Of a stretch of 64,000 bases of DNA, positions 54,449-62,985 are shown one piece after another. Origin of the DNA: Agathobacter sp. Its GTDB lineage: Bacteria > Bacillota > Clostridia > Lachnospirales > Lachnospiraceae. Both the position numbers and the translations under genes were made by a program. Under the pieces are notes generated by a model that made no database searches, had not been told where the DNA came from, and was given only the letters and a program-made list of their open reading frames with translations. Position 1 is the first letter of the stretch; each line of letters opens with the position of its first letter. The stretch covers positions 62,001 through 126,000 of the forward strand of contig JALFLB010000060.1 in assembly GCA_022775045.1 (NCBI GenBank), given 5' to 3'.

Positions 54449-55252
54449 CTATAAGTCCAGCAAACGCCGACACAAATCGACTTTTCGTTCATCCGTAAGA
54501 CTGTTTTCAAAAAGGATTTCACCCTTCCGCTGTTCATGGCGCAACAGTCCCTTCTCTTCCAATCGACGGCGCATTTCACGGGCGGTTCCCTCTCCTCCGT
54601 CAAAGATGCGCACCTTATCCCCGAGCACCTGTTGAATCTGCTTTCTTGCAAACGGATAATGGGTACATCCAAGCACTGCTGCATCCACATGGTTATTACT
54701 GTAGGAATACAGAAGATCCTGCAAATACTTATGAAGATCCTCACCGTCAAGATCACCTCGTTCTATAAAATCCATAAGCCCCGGACACGGAAGCGGTATA
54801 ATCTCTGCCTCCTCTTCATAACGTTCCATTAGACGATGAAATTTATCCTCACGAATTGTCATTGGTGTCGCCATAACCAGCACCCGTGGATGCTCCATAC
54901 ATAAAACCGCCGGTTTTACCGCCGGCTCAATTCCCACAATTGGAATATATGGATACATTTCCCGGAGAACGCGCACAGCCGCACTGGTGGCAGTATTGCA
55001 GGCAACTACCAGTCCCTTTGCTCCCTGGTCAAACAACTGTCTGGCACACGAAATAGTCAAACTGCGAACCTCTTCCTTATCTTTGGTTCCATAAGGTACA
55101 TTCTTCGAATCTCCGAAATAAATAAAATCCTCATCCGGCATGATCTTAATTAATTCCCGCAGCACACTGACTCCACCAACCCCGGAATCAAATACCGCTA
55201 TAGGATGCGTTTTCTGTAATATATAGCTCACCTGATTTTGTTTCCTTTCCAC
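54449..55252 (-). CDS. murI: Glutamate racemase
   Basis: 267 residues (or 260 from a GTG at 55231, which has a better-spaced AAAGGA). It makes D-glutamate for peptidoglycan. Catalytic residues are visible: Asp and Ser in IAVFDSGVGGVSVL, Cys in VVACNTATSAA, and Cys-His in AVLGCTHYPFA. Its gene is alone on the minus strand, divergent from the zinc-ribbon/HTH gene. Confidence 0.95.
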   Translation of the reverse strand: MERKQNQVSYILQKTHPIAVFDSGVGGVSVLRELIKIMPDEDFIYFGDSKNVPYGTKDKEEVRSLTISCARQLFDQGAKGLVVACNTATSAAVRVLREMYPYIPIVGIEPAVKPAVLCMEHPRVLVMATPMTIREDKFHRLMERYEEEAEIIPLPCPGLMDFIERGDLDGEDLHKYLQDLLYSYSNNHVDAAVLGCTHYPFARKQIQQVLGDKVRIFDGGEGTAREMRRRLEEKGLLRHEQRKGEILFENSLTDERKVDLCRRLLDL

Positions 55253-55266
55253 CTTAAAGGTATTGA

Positions 55267-55294
55267 TTGAAAATAATACATACTATGTTATAAT
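55267..55294 (+). promoter_or_regulatory. Promoter of the zinc-ribbon/HTH gene
   Basis: TTGAAA (55267-55272) and TATAAT (55289-55294) are separated by 16 bases, 33 bases before the start codon. Confidence 0.65.
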
Positions 55295-55327
55295 ATATAA
55301 AGAGGATTCTATCATTGGAGGGAATAT

Positions 55328-55756
55328 ATGGCAACAGAGGAAGGTCTTTTTGGCAATTACAAAAAATGCGAGTTTTGCGGTCGCCCACTACCTGTTCATT
55401 TTGAGAGCAATCTTTGTCCCAAATGTCAGGACACACAGCTTTTTCGCCAGGTCAAGGAATTCATTCGCTCCAACGATGTGAATGAATATGAAGTTGCCGA
55501 GCATTTTCATATTCCCTTAAAGCAGGTAAAAGAATGGATTCGTGATGGCAGGATTGAATACCGCACCGATGATCCGTCTAAAAATATATCCAGTATGCAT
55601 TGTCAGCGCTGCGGTGCACCGATAACTTTCGGCACCCTGTGTTCCAAATGTTTAAAGGTTCTCAACGGCGGACATGGTACTTCTTCCAAGTCCGGCAGTA
55701 TACAGAACGATTCCCGTATGCACTATCTTGACTCTGATGAAGAAAATCCTTTATAG
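55328..55756 (+). CDS. Zinc-ribbon/HTH protein, YvyF-like
   Basis: 142 residues. An N-terminal zinc ribbon (CEFCGRP, CPKCQ) precedes a MerR/excisionase-like helix-turn-helix (about 55-80, YEVAEHFHIPLKQVKEWIRD) and a second ribbon (CQRCGAP, CSKCLK). The first ribbon plus helix-turn-helix recalls the flagellar-operon protein YvyF family; the second ribbon is extra. GGAGG is seven bases before the ATG. No flagellar genes are adjacent, so a role in motility gene control is only suggested by the family. Confidence 0.75.
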   Translation: MATEEGLFGNYKKCEFCGRPLPVHFESNLCPKCQDTQLFRQVKEFIRSNDVNEYEVAEHFHIPLKQVKEWIRDGRIEYRTDDPSKNISSMHCQRCGAPITFGTLCSKCLKVLNGGHGTSSKSGSIQNDSRMHYLDSDEENPL

Positions 55757-55777
55757 CCCAATATCGATAACATAATT

Positions 55778-55812
55778 CATGCACAACAGAACTTCTGTTG
55801 TGCATGTTTTTT
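55778..55812 (+). terminator. Terminator after the zinc-ribbon/HTH gene
   Basis: CATGCACAACAGA and CTGTTGTGCATG form the stem around a short loop, followed by TTTTTT on the plus strand. It lies about 20 bases after the stop and abuts the convergent membrane-protein gene. Confidence 0.9.
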
Positions 55813-56311
55813 ACGCCTGCCGACGAATCACTTTTTGCTTATATTTGACTTCCACTGCATCCAGATATTTGTCATCCGGCTCAAATTTAATCAGTAACAT
55901 ACCCCCATCCTTCTGAATCACCATATCATAGGACGGACGTCCTTTTACCTTTGAAGTATAATCCTTCACCTTCAGACTGCTGTCATTCTCATACTTGTAT
56001 ACGCTACGGTCGCCTGCCGGTGCAATCTGAACCACATCCTCCATGGTATACACACCAATTCTCTTACGACGGCTCTTGTTCATAATTTTGGCAAACCGGA
56101 CCTCCCCGTCAAAATACGAGTACTCAAATTCCTTAAAGGAACAGAAGGTAAGGAAATACCATAGGCCTCCGAAGACGAGAACAAACGGCAACATAAACAT
56201 AGTTACACAGGAAAGCAGCAGACAAAGTATGGCAAGCACCATAGAAAACACCGCTGCAAATACTGTCGCAAAAGATTTGCGAACAGGTACTAATACATAA
56301 ACTTCATACAT
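55811..56311 (-). CDS. Hypothetical membrane protein (166 aa; DUF6106-like)
   Basis: Two closely spaced helices (about 12-35 and 38-58) are followed by a cytoplasmic beta-rich domain (FKEFEYSYFDGEVRFAKIMNKSRRKRI in part) that resembles a PH/bPH-type fold. The family appears common in Lachnospiraceae; DUF6106 is my best guess. No catalytic motif is seen. It is monocistronic, convergent with the zinc-ribbon gene and divergent from the debranching enzyme. Function unknown. Confidence 0.7.
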   Translation of the reverse strand: MYEVYVLVPVRKSFATVFAAVFSMVLAILCLLLSCVTMFMLPFVLVFGGLWYFLTFCSFKEFEYSYFDGEVRFAKIMNKSRRKRIGVYTMEDVVQIAPAGDRSVYKYENDSSLKVKDYTSKVKGRPSYDMVIQKDGGMLLIKFEPDDKYLDAVEVKYKQKVIRRQA

Positions 56312-56439
56312 CTTTCGTTCTCCTTCTTATTCATACTACATTCATTATACCTTACATTTCTTTTTTTTACCATAACATTATATTTTTTTAATAATCAGTA
56401 TGATACAATGGAATAAATTCATTTTATTTGGGAGGAACT

Positions 56440-58554
56440 ATGAAATTTCATTTTACCACACAGGAGTTATCCAATTTTGAGGAAAACATCCGACGCGAAT
56501 GGGCAATGACCAACGGAATTGGCGGTTATGCCGGCGGATCTATCATCGGCGCGTGCAACCGCACACATCAGGGATACCTGATTGCAAGTCTGCATCCGCC
56601 TGTAGAACGCTTTCTGGTCTTCTCTAAAACAAACGAATGCCTGTTGCAAAACGGCAGTCTCTTTGATCTAACCACAGCGCAGCATGCTGGGGATACCATT
56701 GCCCAGACTGTTATTGAAACATCCGATATACCAGAGGAATATAAGCGGCCGGACACGGTCAATGTCGCATCGGACTTTGCCCCTCGCCGGCCTGTTTATA
56801 CGCAGGGGCAGCGCTATCTGACAGATTTTATTTATGACGGAACCGTCTCCTTCCGATATCAGGCCGGACAGGTTACCATCGACAAACATCTGGCTCTGGT
56901 TCAGGGGGAGAATACTGTTGCAATCTCATACGATATTACAAATGCAGGTTCTGAAGCAGTATTTACCATCACCCCACTCATGAATTACCGTGATCACAGT
57001 GAAAGTTCCAGTCAGGACAGTCTTCAATTCTCAACTGTTTCCAACGACTTTTGCGGTTTCACGCTTCGCCCGAAAGCTGATCCCAACATACAGATCATTC
57101 TTGCCAGCAGCAATGGAACCTGTACGCCGCGCGAAGACTGTTTTGATGTCGATATGCAGTATCAAACCGAGGTCGACAATGAGGTTCCAGGACTTGACAC
57201 CCATTATTGTCCATATGATATCAGTTTTACCATTCCAAAAAAGGCAAGCCTGCAAATATCCCTGATCTGCTGTGTAGAATCTGATGACCAGGTTTTCGCT
57301 TATGGACTTCCTCAGCCGGAACTTGCACACGAACTGATCGAAAAGAAAAAGCGGTATCTGGACAATCAGATTAAGAATGCCGGATATAAAAACGATGACT
57401 TTGCCGGTGCTCTGGTTGTTGCGGCAGACCAATTTATTGCCTACCGCAGTTCCACGCAGCTAAAGACTGTTCTCGCAGGGCTTCCATGGTTTACAGACTG
57501 GGGCAGAGATACTATGATTGCCTTTTCCGGTCTTACACTGGCAACGAAACGATTCACTGAGGCAAGAGAAATCCTTCTTACATTTGCAAAATATATCCAT
57601 CATGGTATGGTTCCAAATATGTTTCCGGACAACGGACAGGCTCCTCTTTATAATACGGCAGATGCCTCTCTTTGGTATTTTTATGCTGTAGACCAGTATC
57701 TGAACTACACCGGAGATGCTTCCGATTACCATTTTATTCAAAAAGAAATTTATCCGGCTCTCAAGGAAATTATCCGTGCCTATCATGACGGTACCGATTT
57801 TTCCATCTATATGGATTCCGATTATCTGATCCATGCGGGAAGCGGAATCGATCAGGTAACCTGGATGGATGTCCGCGTCGGAGACTGGGTCGTTACTCCT
57901 CGCCATGGAAAGCCGGTTGAAATCAATGCTCTTTGGTATAACGCACTGCGTGTAATGTCAGATTTATCCGCCCACTACGGCGAAGACAACCAGACATATC
58001 TTCAGCTTGCAAACTGCGTAAAGGAATCTTTCTGCCGCACCTTTTGGAATCCGGAAAAACAATGCCTGTATGATGTTGTCGACGGAGACACCAAAGACGA
58101 CAGCATCCGGCCAAATCAAATTTATGCTGTATCGCTTCCTTATACGATGCTCCCTGCCGATCAGGCCCTTGCAGTAGTCCGCACCGTAGAAGAACAGCTC
58201 TATGCCGGACCTGGAATCCGTTCTCTTTCCAAGGATCACAAAGATTACCACGGAATCTATTGCGGCAGCCTTCCAAAGAGGGATGCTGCTTACCACCAGG
58301 GAACTGCCTGGGGATATCTGATGGGCGCATTTATTACCGCTTATCTCAAAGTACATGGTCACTCCGAAGAGGCTCGCAAACAAGCTCTTTGCTATCTCGA
58401 ACCGGTTCGTCATCATCTGACATCAGAAGGTTGTATTGGTTCTCTCTCCGAAATATTTGATGGCGATGCTCCACATACCTGCCGAGGCTGCTATGCTCAG
58501 GCCTGGAGTGTAGGAGAAATTCTCCGATGTTATACGGAAGATATCTTAAAATAA
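56440..58554 (+). CDS. Glycogen debranching enzyme (amylo-alpha-1,6-glucosidase family)
   Basis: About 704 residues. The ATG at 56440 (MKFHFTTQELSNF) follows GGGAGGAAC. The N-terminal beta-sandwich domain (about 15-280; EWAMTNGIGGYAGGSI in part) and the C-terminal alpha/alpha barrel (about 300-700) match the GDE family. Active-site motifs include GLPWFTDWGRDTMIAFSGL and VTWMDVRVGDWVVTPRHGKPVE (in part), with a PNMFPDNGQAPLYNTADASLWY block. It removes alpha-1,6 branches from glycogen or starch. With the maltodextrin island and GH31 gene it fits intracellular glucan breakdown. Confidence 0.93.
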   Translation: MKFHFTTQELSNFEENIRREWAMTNGIGGYAGGSIIGACNRTHQGYLIASLHPPVERFLVFSKTNECLLQNGSLFDLTTAQHAGDTIAQTVIETSDIPEEYKRPDTVNVASDFAPRRPVYTQGQRYLTDFIYDGTVSFRYQAGQVTIDKHLALVQGENTVAISYDITNAGSEAVFTITPLMNYRDHSESSSQDSLQFSTVSNDFCGFTLRPKADPNIQIILASSNGTCTPREDCFDVDMQYQTEVDNEVPGLDTHYCPYDISFTIPKKASLQISLICCVESDDQVFAYGLPQPELAHELIEKKKRYLDNQIKNAGYKNDDFAGALVVAADQFIAYRSSTQLKTVLAGLPWFTDWGRDTMIAFSGLTLATKRFTEAREILLTFAKYIHHGMVPNMFPDNGQAPLYNTADASLWYFYAVDQYLNYTGDASDYHFIQKEIYPALKEIIRAYHDGTDFSIYMDSDYLIHAGSGIDQVTWMDVRVGDWVVTPRHGKPVEINALWYNALRVMSDLSAHYGEDNQTYLQLANCVKESFCRTFWNPEKQCLYDVVDGDTKDDSIRPNQIYAVSLPYTMLPADQALAVVRTVEEQLYAGPGIRSLSKDHKDYHGIYCGSLPKRDAAYHQGTAWGYLMGAFITAYLKVHGHSEEARKQALCYLEPVRHHLTSEGCIGSLSEIFDGDAPHTCRGCYAQAWSVGEILRCYTEDILK

Positions 58555-58558
58555 TCAT

Positions 58559-58601
58559 TATGACTCCTGCCAATCGATTGAAATTGGTTAGGAGTCATAA
58601 A
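58559..58601 (+). terminator. Hairpin after the debranching enzyme gene
   Basis: TTATGACTCCT-CCAAT pairs with ATTGG-AGGAGTCATAA just after the stop. The T-run is weak (the following bases are mostly A), so termination may be inefficient. Confidence 0.6.
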
Positions 58602-58614
58602 TTCAAAAAAGTCC

Positions 58615-58643
58615 TTGACAATTATATTATAGCTCTGTATAAT
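58615..58643 (+). promoter_or_regulatory. Consensus promoter of the tRNA-Phe/tRNA-Gly unit
   Basis: TTGACA (58615-58620) and TATAAT (58638-58643) are exact consensus elements with a 17-base spacer. Confidence 0.92.
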
Positions 58644-58696
58644 AATTTATGTTCCGCGTGAGATTTCTCACAGCGACATGCAGGATTTCTTACGAC

Positions 58697-58769
<73 letters not shown>

Positions 58770-58774
58770 TTTAT

Positions 58775-58845
58775 GCGGGTGTAGTTCAATGGTAGAACAC
58801 CAGCCTTCCAAGCTGGATACGTGGGTTCGATTCCCATCACCCGCT
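58775..58845 (+). tRNA. tRNA-Gly (anticodon TCC)
   Basis: The acceptor stem pairs GCGGGTG with CACCCGC (discriminator T). The anticodon stem CCAGC/GCTGG encloses CTTCCAA with anticodon TCC. The T arm is GTGGGTTCGATTCCCAT. 71 bases, five bases after tRNA-Phe; CCA not encoded. Confidence 0.95.
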
Positions 58846-58854
58846 CTATTTTCT

Positions 58855-58888
58855 AGAGGAACCATTTGTAAATGGTTTCTCTTTTTGT
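58855..58888 (+). terminator. Terminator of the tRNA unit
   Basis: AGAGGAACCATTT and AAATGGTTTCTCT pair with a tight GT loop, followed by TTTTTGTTT. Confidence 0.9.
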
Positions 58889-58893
58889 TTATT

Positions 58894-58933
58894 AAAAAGG
58901 AAAGGAACGTCTTCCGACATTCCTTTCCTTTCT
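58894..58933 (-). terminator. Terminator of the HPr-like/DUF6465-like operon
   Basis: On the minus strand AAAGGAAAGGAA and TTCCTTTCCTTT pair and are followed by a short T-run. Confidence 0.8.
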
Positions 58934-58961
58934 TTTATATCATTTAAAATCTAAGATCATT

Positions 58962-59417
58962 TTAGAATAAATCTACACTACCGGAAAACTTATCATTGAT
59001 AACATAATATGCCTTATACTCTTCCGGCTTAACGTAAATATTTAAGGTTCTGATGCATCCAGCACGATGTCCCTCTGCTACAAACTGAGCCTTAACTTTA
59101 TCCTCAAGTGAAACAAGACTCGTTTCCACGCTCTGATACTGGAGTACGATATCTGTCTTTGCTGCTTCCTTTTCCTTCTTAGCGGTTGTCTTCTTAGCAG
59201 ACTTCTTAACCGTCTTCTTAACTTCCTCAGTTTTCTTTTCCGCTGCCTCTACTGCAGCCTCAGCCTTTTCCTCAACCTTTTCAACCGTCTTGGCTGCAGC
59301 TGTCTCAACCTTCTCTGCCACAGCTTCAACTGTCTTTGCTGCTTCCTGAACAGTTTCCTTCACTTCAGGCTTCACTGCCTTAGCCACTGCATTTGCCTTA
59401 TTATACTTTTTCTGCAT
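58962..59417 (-). CDS. DUF6465-like protein with Ala/Lys/Glu/Val-rich coil (151 aa)
   Basis: Residues 10-90 are a low-complexity, highly charged helical stretch (repeats of EKVE, AAKT, EEKAEAA; KKTVKKSAKKTTAKK) of histone H1/phasin-like composition. The C-terminal globular part (about 92-151, with ALSLEDKV-like sequence VSLEDKVKAQF and LNIYVKPEEYKAYYVIN) matches the DUF6465 family of Lachnospiraceae, as far as I recall. There is no membrane or signal segment. It is 28 bases after the HPr-like gene and probably in one operon. Nucleoid or storage-granule association is only a guess from composition. Confidence 0.75.
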   Translation of the reverse strand: MQKKYNKANAVAKAVKPEVKETVQEAAKTVEAVAEKVETAAAKTVEKVEEKAEAAVEAAEKKTEEVKKTVKKSAKKTTAKKEKEAAKTDIVLQYQSVETSLVSLEDKVKAQFVAEGHRAGCIRTLNIYVKPEEYKAYYVINDKFSGSVDLF

Positions 59418-59445
59418 AATGAACCTCCTTCATTTCATCTCAAAA

Positions 59446-59700
59446 TTATTCACATACTAAAAATTTCTCAATTGCAATAAGTGCTTCCTGCTCATCTGAA
59501 CCTTCTGTCACAATGTCAACAGACATTCCCTCAGATGGATTGAAAGCCATAATTCCCATAATGCTCTTTGCATTAATCCGACGATTGTCGCTCTCTAATA
59601 TAATGTCGCTATCAAACTTGCAGGCAACCTGAACAAGTTCAGCAATAGGATTATCATGTTGTTTCGCAACATTAGAAACGATCACATTTTTCTTACTCAT
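59446..59700 (-). CDS. HPr-like phosphocarrier protein with altered active-site loop
   Basis: 84 residues with HPr fold and register. His15 is exactly at residue 15, Ser46 at residue 46 (AKSIMGIMAF), and the C-terminal helix is present (DEQEALIAIEKFL). However the canonical H-A-R-P loop reads H15-D16-N17-P18, so Arg17, needed for normal phosphotransfer, is Asn. B. subtilis Crh keeps Ser46 but loses His15; this protein is a different variant. A regulatory role through HprK, rather than sugar transport, is plausible. No PTS gene is in the window. Confidence 0.85.
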   Translation of the reverse strand: MSKKNVIVSNVAKQHDNPIAELVQVACKFDSDIILESDNRRINAKSIMGIMAFNPSEGMSVDIVTEGSDEQEALIAIEKFLVCE

Positions 59701-59869
59701 ACGCTCTCCCTTTCAAGTTCTGTACCACATACAAGAAAAATATATATCACTTCTACCTCATTTGCAATATATGAACTTTATTTCTGTTAAAGTTTCACGA
59801 AGGAAACATTTACTAACTATGAGAATTGTTCAATTTCACAACGAAAGCAAATGAAAAATACATGTAAAA

Positions 59870-62401
59870 TTAGTGATCTAAATAAGTAAAGAAAATATTT
59901 CCCGCATTTTCAAACCACTTATCTGCATCTTCAAAGCTCTTTGACTCTGTTTTTTGCGTTGCAGGATTATAATAGTAAATTCTGCTCGCAGAATATCCCG
60001 TTACCAATACCGCACTATTTTCCCCCGTCATCGCAAATACCGGACTCCCCTTGCTGACATAAAAGATAATTTCATCAACTGTGCAACCAGATACATCCAG
60101 CACTACAGAATCCTTTAGGGTACTCTCGATTGCACTCTTTGGCGTAGCACCATTATCAATCAGTTCTTTCACGCTTAGACCCATATCGTGATAATTTAAT
60201 AGTGCACTGACCGCCTGAACAACGGTGGAAGAATTGCGGTCCGCATCATTTACTTTCATACCCGAAAAAGCATTCTGAGCAGATTTGCGTGCCCGCATCC
60301 ATACATACTGCTGATTCGAATTCACAACCACTCCCATATTCTCATTTGCACAAATGATTGCATCCGATATACTTTCTGTTGCCAGAATAACATTACCCTT
60401 TTGATATACATAAAACCGTTCCTGTCCATTCTTTTCCTCCAAAGAAAGGGTTCTCGGTTGTTCTAGCAGCACTGCTTTTGCGGTTATCATTTTCATTTTT
60501 TTCGGCTCCGCAGAATTTTTCATTACCAGCTGATATTGCGTCTCCTTGATATCGGTAACGGTTGATGCAACAGAAACCTTCTCTTCCGTATCTGCCTCCC
60601 GGTTCATAATGGAATCCGTTCCCGCAGAAACGTAACGCCCACCGGTCTTTTTCATCAGCTGAACAACGATCGTATAATCCTCCACTTGAATTGCCTCGAT
60701 TTTTCCACTTTGCGGCTGATACTCTTTTAATATATTATGCGAACCCTCCGATGTGCCCATGATCTTAAGGCGTGCCATTGGAAAAACTGTTTTTCCGGCC
60801 GCTGTTACCGCCACTTTATCTTTTTCTGCCGCTCCATAAATAAAATCGTCATCAATAAAACCAAGAGGCTGCAGATAGCATCCCTTCTCTTCTTTCACTT
60901 CATACACAGAACCATCCTTTAAATCCATCAGATGTATCGTTTCACTCTGATACTCTTTTTCACTTTCAATCCAAGCAAAATACTGATTCGAATCAGAAAT
61001 CTTATAGCAGTTTTCTGTCAGATTCTCCACAACAGCCGTAGTCGTAAGTGTATTAATATCCACACTGTACAGATTATTATTCATCATCAGATAAAGACTA
61101 CCCTGGTCATTCACATACAGAAGCTGTCCCATCTGCGTTTTTAAAATTTCATACGATTGGTCAGAAGGAATAAACACTTCCTCTTCAATGGTATGCACAA
61201 TTCCATCATAATGATAAACCGCAGTGCCGACTTCTCCCTCATGGTTTCCACGGTTCATATAACCGTAAACAACAAAATCCACGCTGCCCGCTTCATCAAC
61301 TCTTGCAATCTTAATGTCATGCTGATCCCAGTTATCCCGCATGTCCATTCCCTCTGCGCCGCGAAAACTAAACACCTGCACGATCTTATTATTAATGCGG
61401 TCAAAACACCAGAGTTCTCCCTCCTGTACAAAAGCGATCACATCCCCGGCTTCACTCACCGCATACTCAATCTTCTTATCTCGAATACCAAGCTGAATCC
61501 GGTTATTATCTGAAACAAAACTGTTCTCTCCCCGGAAAATCTGATTCATGGTACGTTCAAAATTGAGCACATACATCCGGGTCTGCGTCATGCGAAGCCT
61601 GTAATATTCTTCAATGTTGTAATACTCTGTCTGCCCATTGTCACCCGTACTGGTTACCACATACTGAAGTGTAATGACATTGTAAGAATCATTGATCTCT
61701 TTAAACGAAGCATTGACTTCCCCAATCTTTTGCGGATTAAAATCGGCCCATGTAATCTGCTTTAATGTACAACCGAGATCCACATAATTTAATGAACTGG
61801 TATCCCCGGTCGCCGGATCCATATAGCGGGAAATAAACTTGTCCGCATCTTCCCGAAAGGTATACTCATGAAACTGCAGTGCAAAATCCATACACTCCTT
61901 CGTATAGCACTCCTCTGTCTGCATCAGTCGCGTGTAATAATACCAATCCTTTTTTCCTGACGCAAGCGTAAAAATGAGTTGATACTCCTGATTATTTTCC
62001 AGAAGATTCTGAATCATCAACTCTGCTTTCATCTCATTTCCTTTTTGTGTGTAATCCGTCACCACATTCTTAGCAATCAGACGCTCTCCATCCATGCTGC
62101 GAATCTCATAACTGAGTCCATCAATCTTCATGCCATATGTCAATATAGAAATCGGCAATAAACGCTTATTATCCACTGGTACAATGGTATCCCGCATTGC
62201 TGCCACATCCATTTTCGTCACATAGCCATGCAGCTGGGCAACTACAGTATCTCCCTGATAGCACTGGACCACCGGCAGCGTAGCCTCTTCCATCGTGGTA
62301 GTCAGATCTTTATTATCCTGATTTGTAGTAATACTAAATATAATCAGTGCTGCCAGAAAAAGCACTGACAGCACAACTGGTTTTATTACCTTCTTACTCA
62401 T
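59870..62401 (-). CDS. Membrane-anchored beta-propeller-like protein with catalytically dead C39-like domain (843 aa)
   Basis: One N-terminal helix (about 5-25) anchors an extracytoplasmic protein. The middle (about 290-690) has repeated short beta-strand units (GELWCFDRINNKIVQVF, GSLYLMMNNNLYSVD, IHLMDLKDGSVYEV) like a propeller. The last about 140 residues resemble a C39-like peptidase domain (VVQAVSALLNYHDMGLSVKEL, then VLVTGYSASRIYYYNP). But the Cys-Gly of active members is absent, and the His before VVxVGY is Ser. The first about 280 residues are not recognised. Role unknown: perhaps a wall- or peptide-binding sensor. It follows the Arg/Cys-rich protein gene by 56 bases. Confidence 0.75.
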   Translation of the reverse strand: MSKKVIKPVVLSVLFLAALIIFSITTNQDNKDLTTTMEEATLPVVQCYQGDTVVAQLHGYVTKMDVAAMRDTIVPVDNKRLLPISILTYGMKIDGLSYEIRSMDGERLIAKNVVTDYTQKGNEMKAELMIQNLLENNQEYQLIFTLASGKKDWYYYTRLMQTEECYTKECMDFALQFHEYTFREDADKFISRYMDPATGDTSSLNYVDLGCTLKQITWADFNPQKIGEVNASFKEINDSYNVITLQYVVTSTGDNGQTEYYNIEEYYRLRMTQTRMYVLNFERTMNQIFRGENSFVSDNNRIQLGIRDKKIEYAVSEAGDVIAFVQEGELWCFDRINNKIVQVFSFRGAEGMDMRDNWDQHDIKIARVDEAGSVDFVVYGYMNRGNHEGEVGTAVYHYDGIVHTIEEEVFIPSDQSYEILKTQMGQLLYVNDQGSLYLMMNNNLYSVDINTLTTTAVVENLTENCYKISDSNQYFAWIESEKEYQSETIHLMDLKDGSVYEVKEEKGCYLQPLGFIDDDFIYGAAEKDKVAVTAAGKTVFPMARLKIMGTSEGSHNILKEYQPQSGKIEAIQVEDYTIVVQLMKKTGGRYVSAGTDSIMNREADTEEKVSVASTVTDIKETQYQLVMKNSAEPKKMKMITAKAVLLEQPRTLSLEEKNGQERFYVYQKGNVILATESISDAIICANENMGVVVNSNQQYVWMRARKSAQNAFSGMKVNDADRNSSTVVQAVSALLNYHDMGLSVKELIDNGATPKSAIESTLKDSVVLDVSGCTVDEIIFYVSKGSPVFAMTGENSAVLVTGYSASRIYYYNPATQKTESKSFEDADKWFENAGNIFFTYLDH

Positions 62402-62457
62402 TTATCTATCCTTCATCACAACTGTGCACCACACAGTTTACTTCGCTCTGCACTTAC

Positions 62458-62922
62458 TTACATCCATCTCCGGCATCTACGATGCCTACAGCGCCTCCGG
62501 TAAAGTTCGGTCCCAAAAAGAACACCCACCATGCTACAAAGCCAGTTATCCCGGCAGTCACCGCGCCCCTGTGCCCTCATATGCTCTCCTGAAATCGACA
62601 TCGGCACCATATCAAAATAGACTTGCTTGCGTGTTCCTTTCTCCAAAACATCGCTACTTTCCAACAGTTTCTGGTAAAGGCTGTCTATCTCCATCTGAAT
62701 CATCAGCCGGTCCGGTTCCTCATCATAAATCCTGCTTCCTTCGTACTCCAATTGATCCAGCCTATCCTCCACAAGCTCCATGATTTTCCTTGTTTCAGCC
62801 GGAAAATAGGTTTTCATCCGTTCCATATCCTTCTCATACTCCATCTCAGTCAGGTACAAATTACTGATTGGATAAGCCATATAAAAAGGCATCTTCGGGT
62901 ACAAATCATCTCGATAATCCAC
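62458..62922 (-). CDS. Hypothetical protein with Arg/Cys-rich C-terminus (154 aa)
   Basis: GTG start with GGAG eight bases upstream. The N-terminal half (PFYMAYPISNLYLTEMEYEKD, written in part) is helical and acidic: Tyr/Met-rich with EYEKDMERMK and YFPAETRKIM. The C-terminus is strongly basic (ELYRRRCRHRRCRRWM). I believe this pattern recurs in Lachnospiraceae hypothetical proteins; a coat- or spore-like protein is possible because of the Tyr/Arg/Cys bias. It lies between the GH31 gene and the C39-like protein on the minus strand. Confidence 0.65.
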   Translation of the reverse strand: MDYRDDLYPKMPFYMAYPISNLYLTEMEYEKDMERMKTYFPAETRKIMELVEDRLDQLEYEGSRIYDEEPDRLMIQMEIDSLYQKLLESSDVLEKGTRKQVYFDMVPMSISGEHMRAQGRGDCRDNWLCSMVGVLFGTELYRRRCRHRRCRRWM

Positions 62923-62985
62923 GTGCGCACTCCAAACTGTTATCAGTATAAACTATGCAGTGCACATAACATGGGTTCCTGATTC

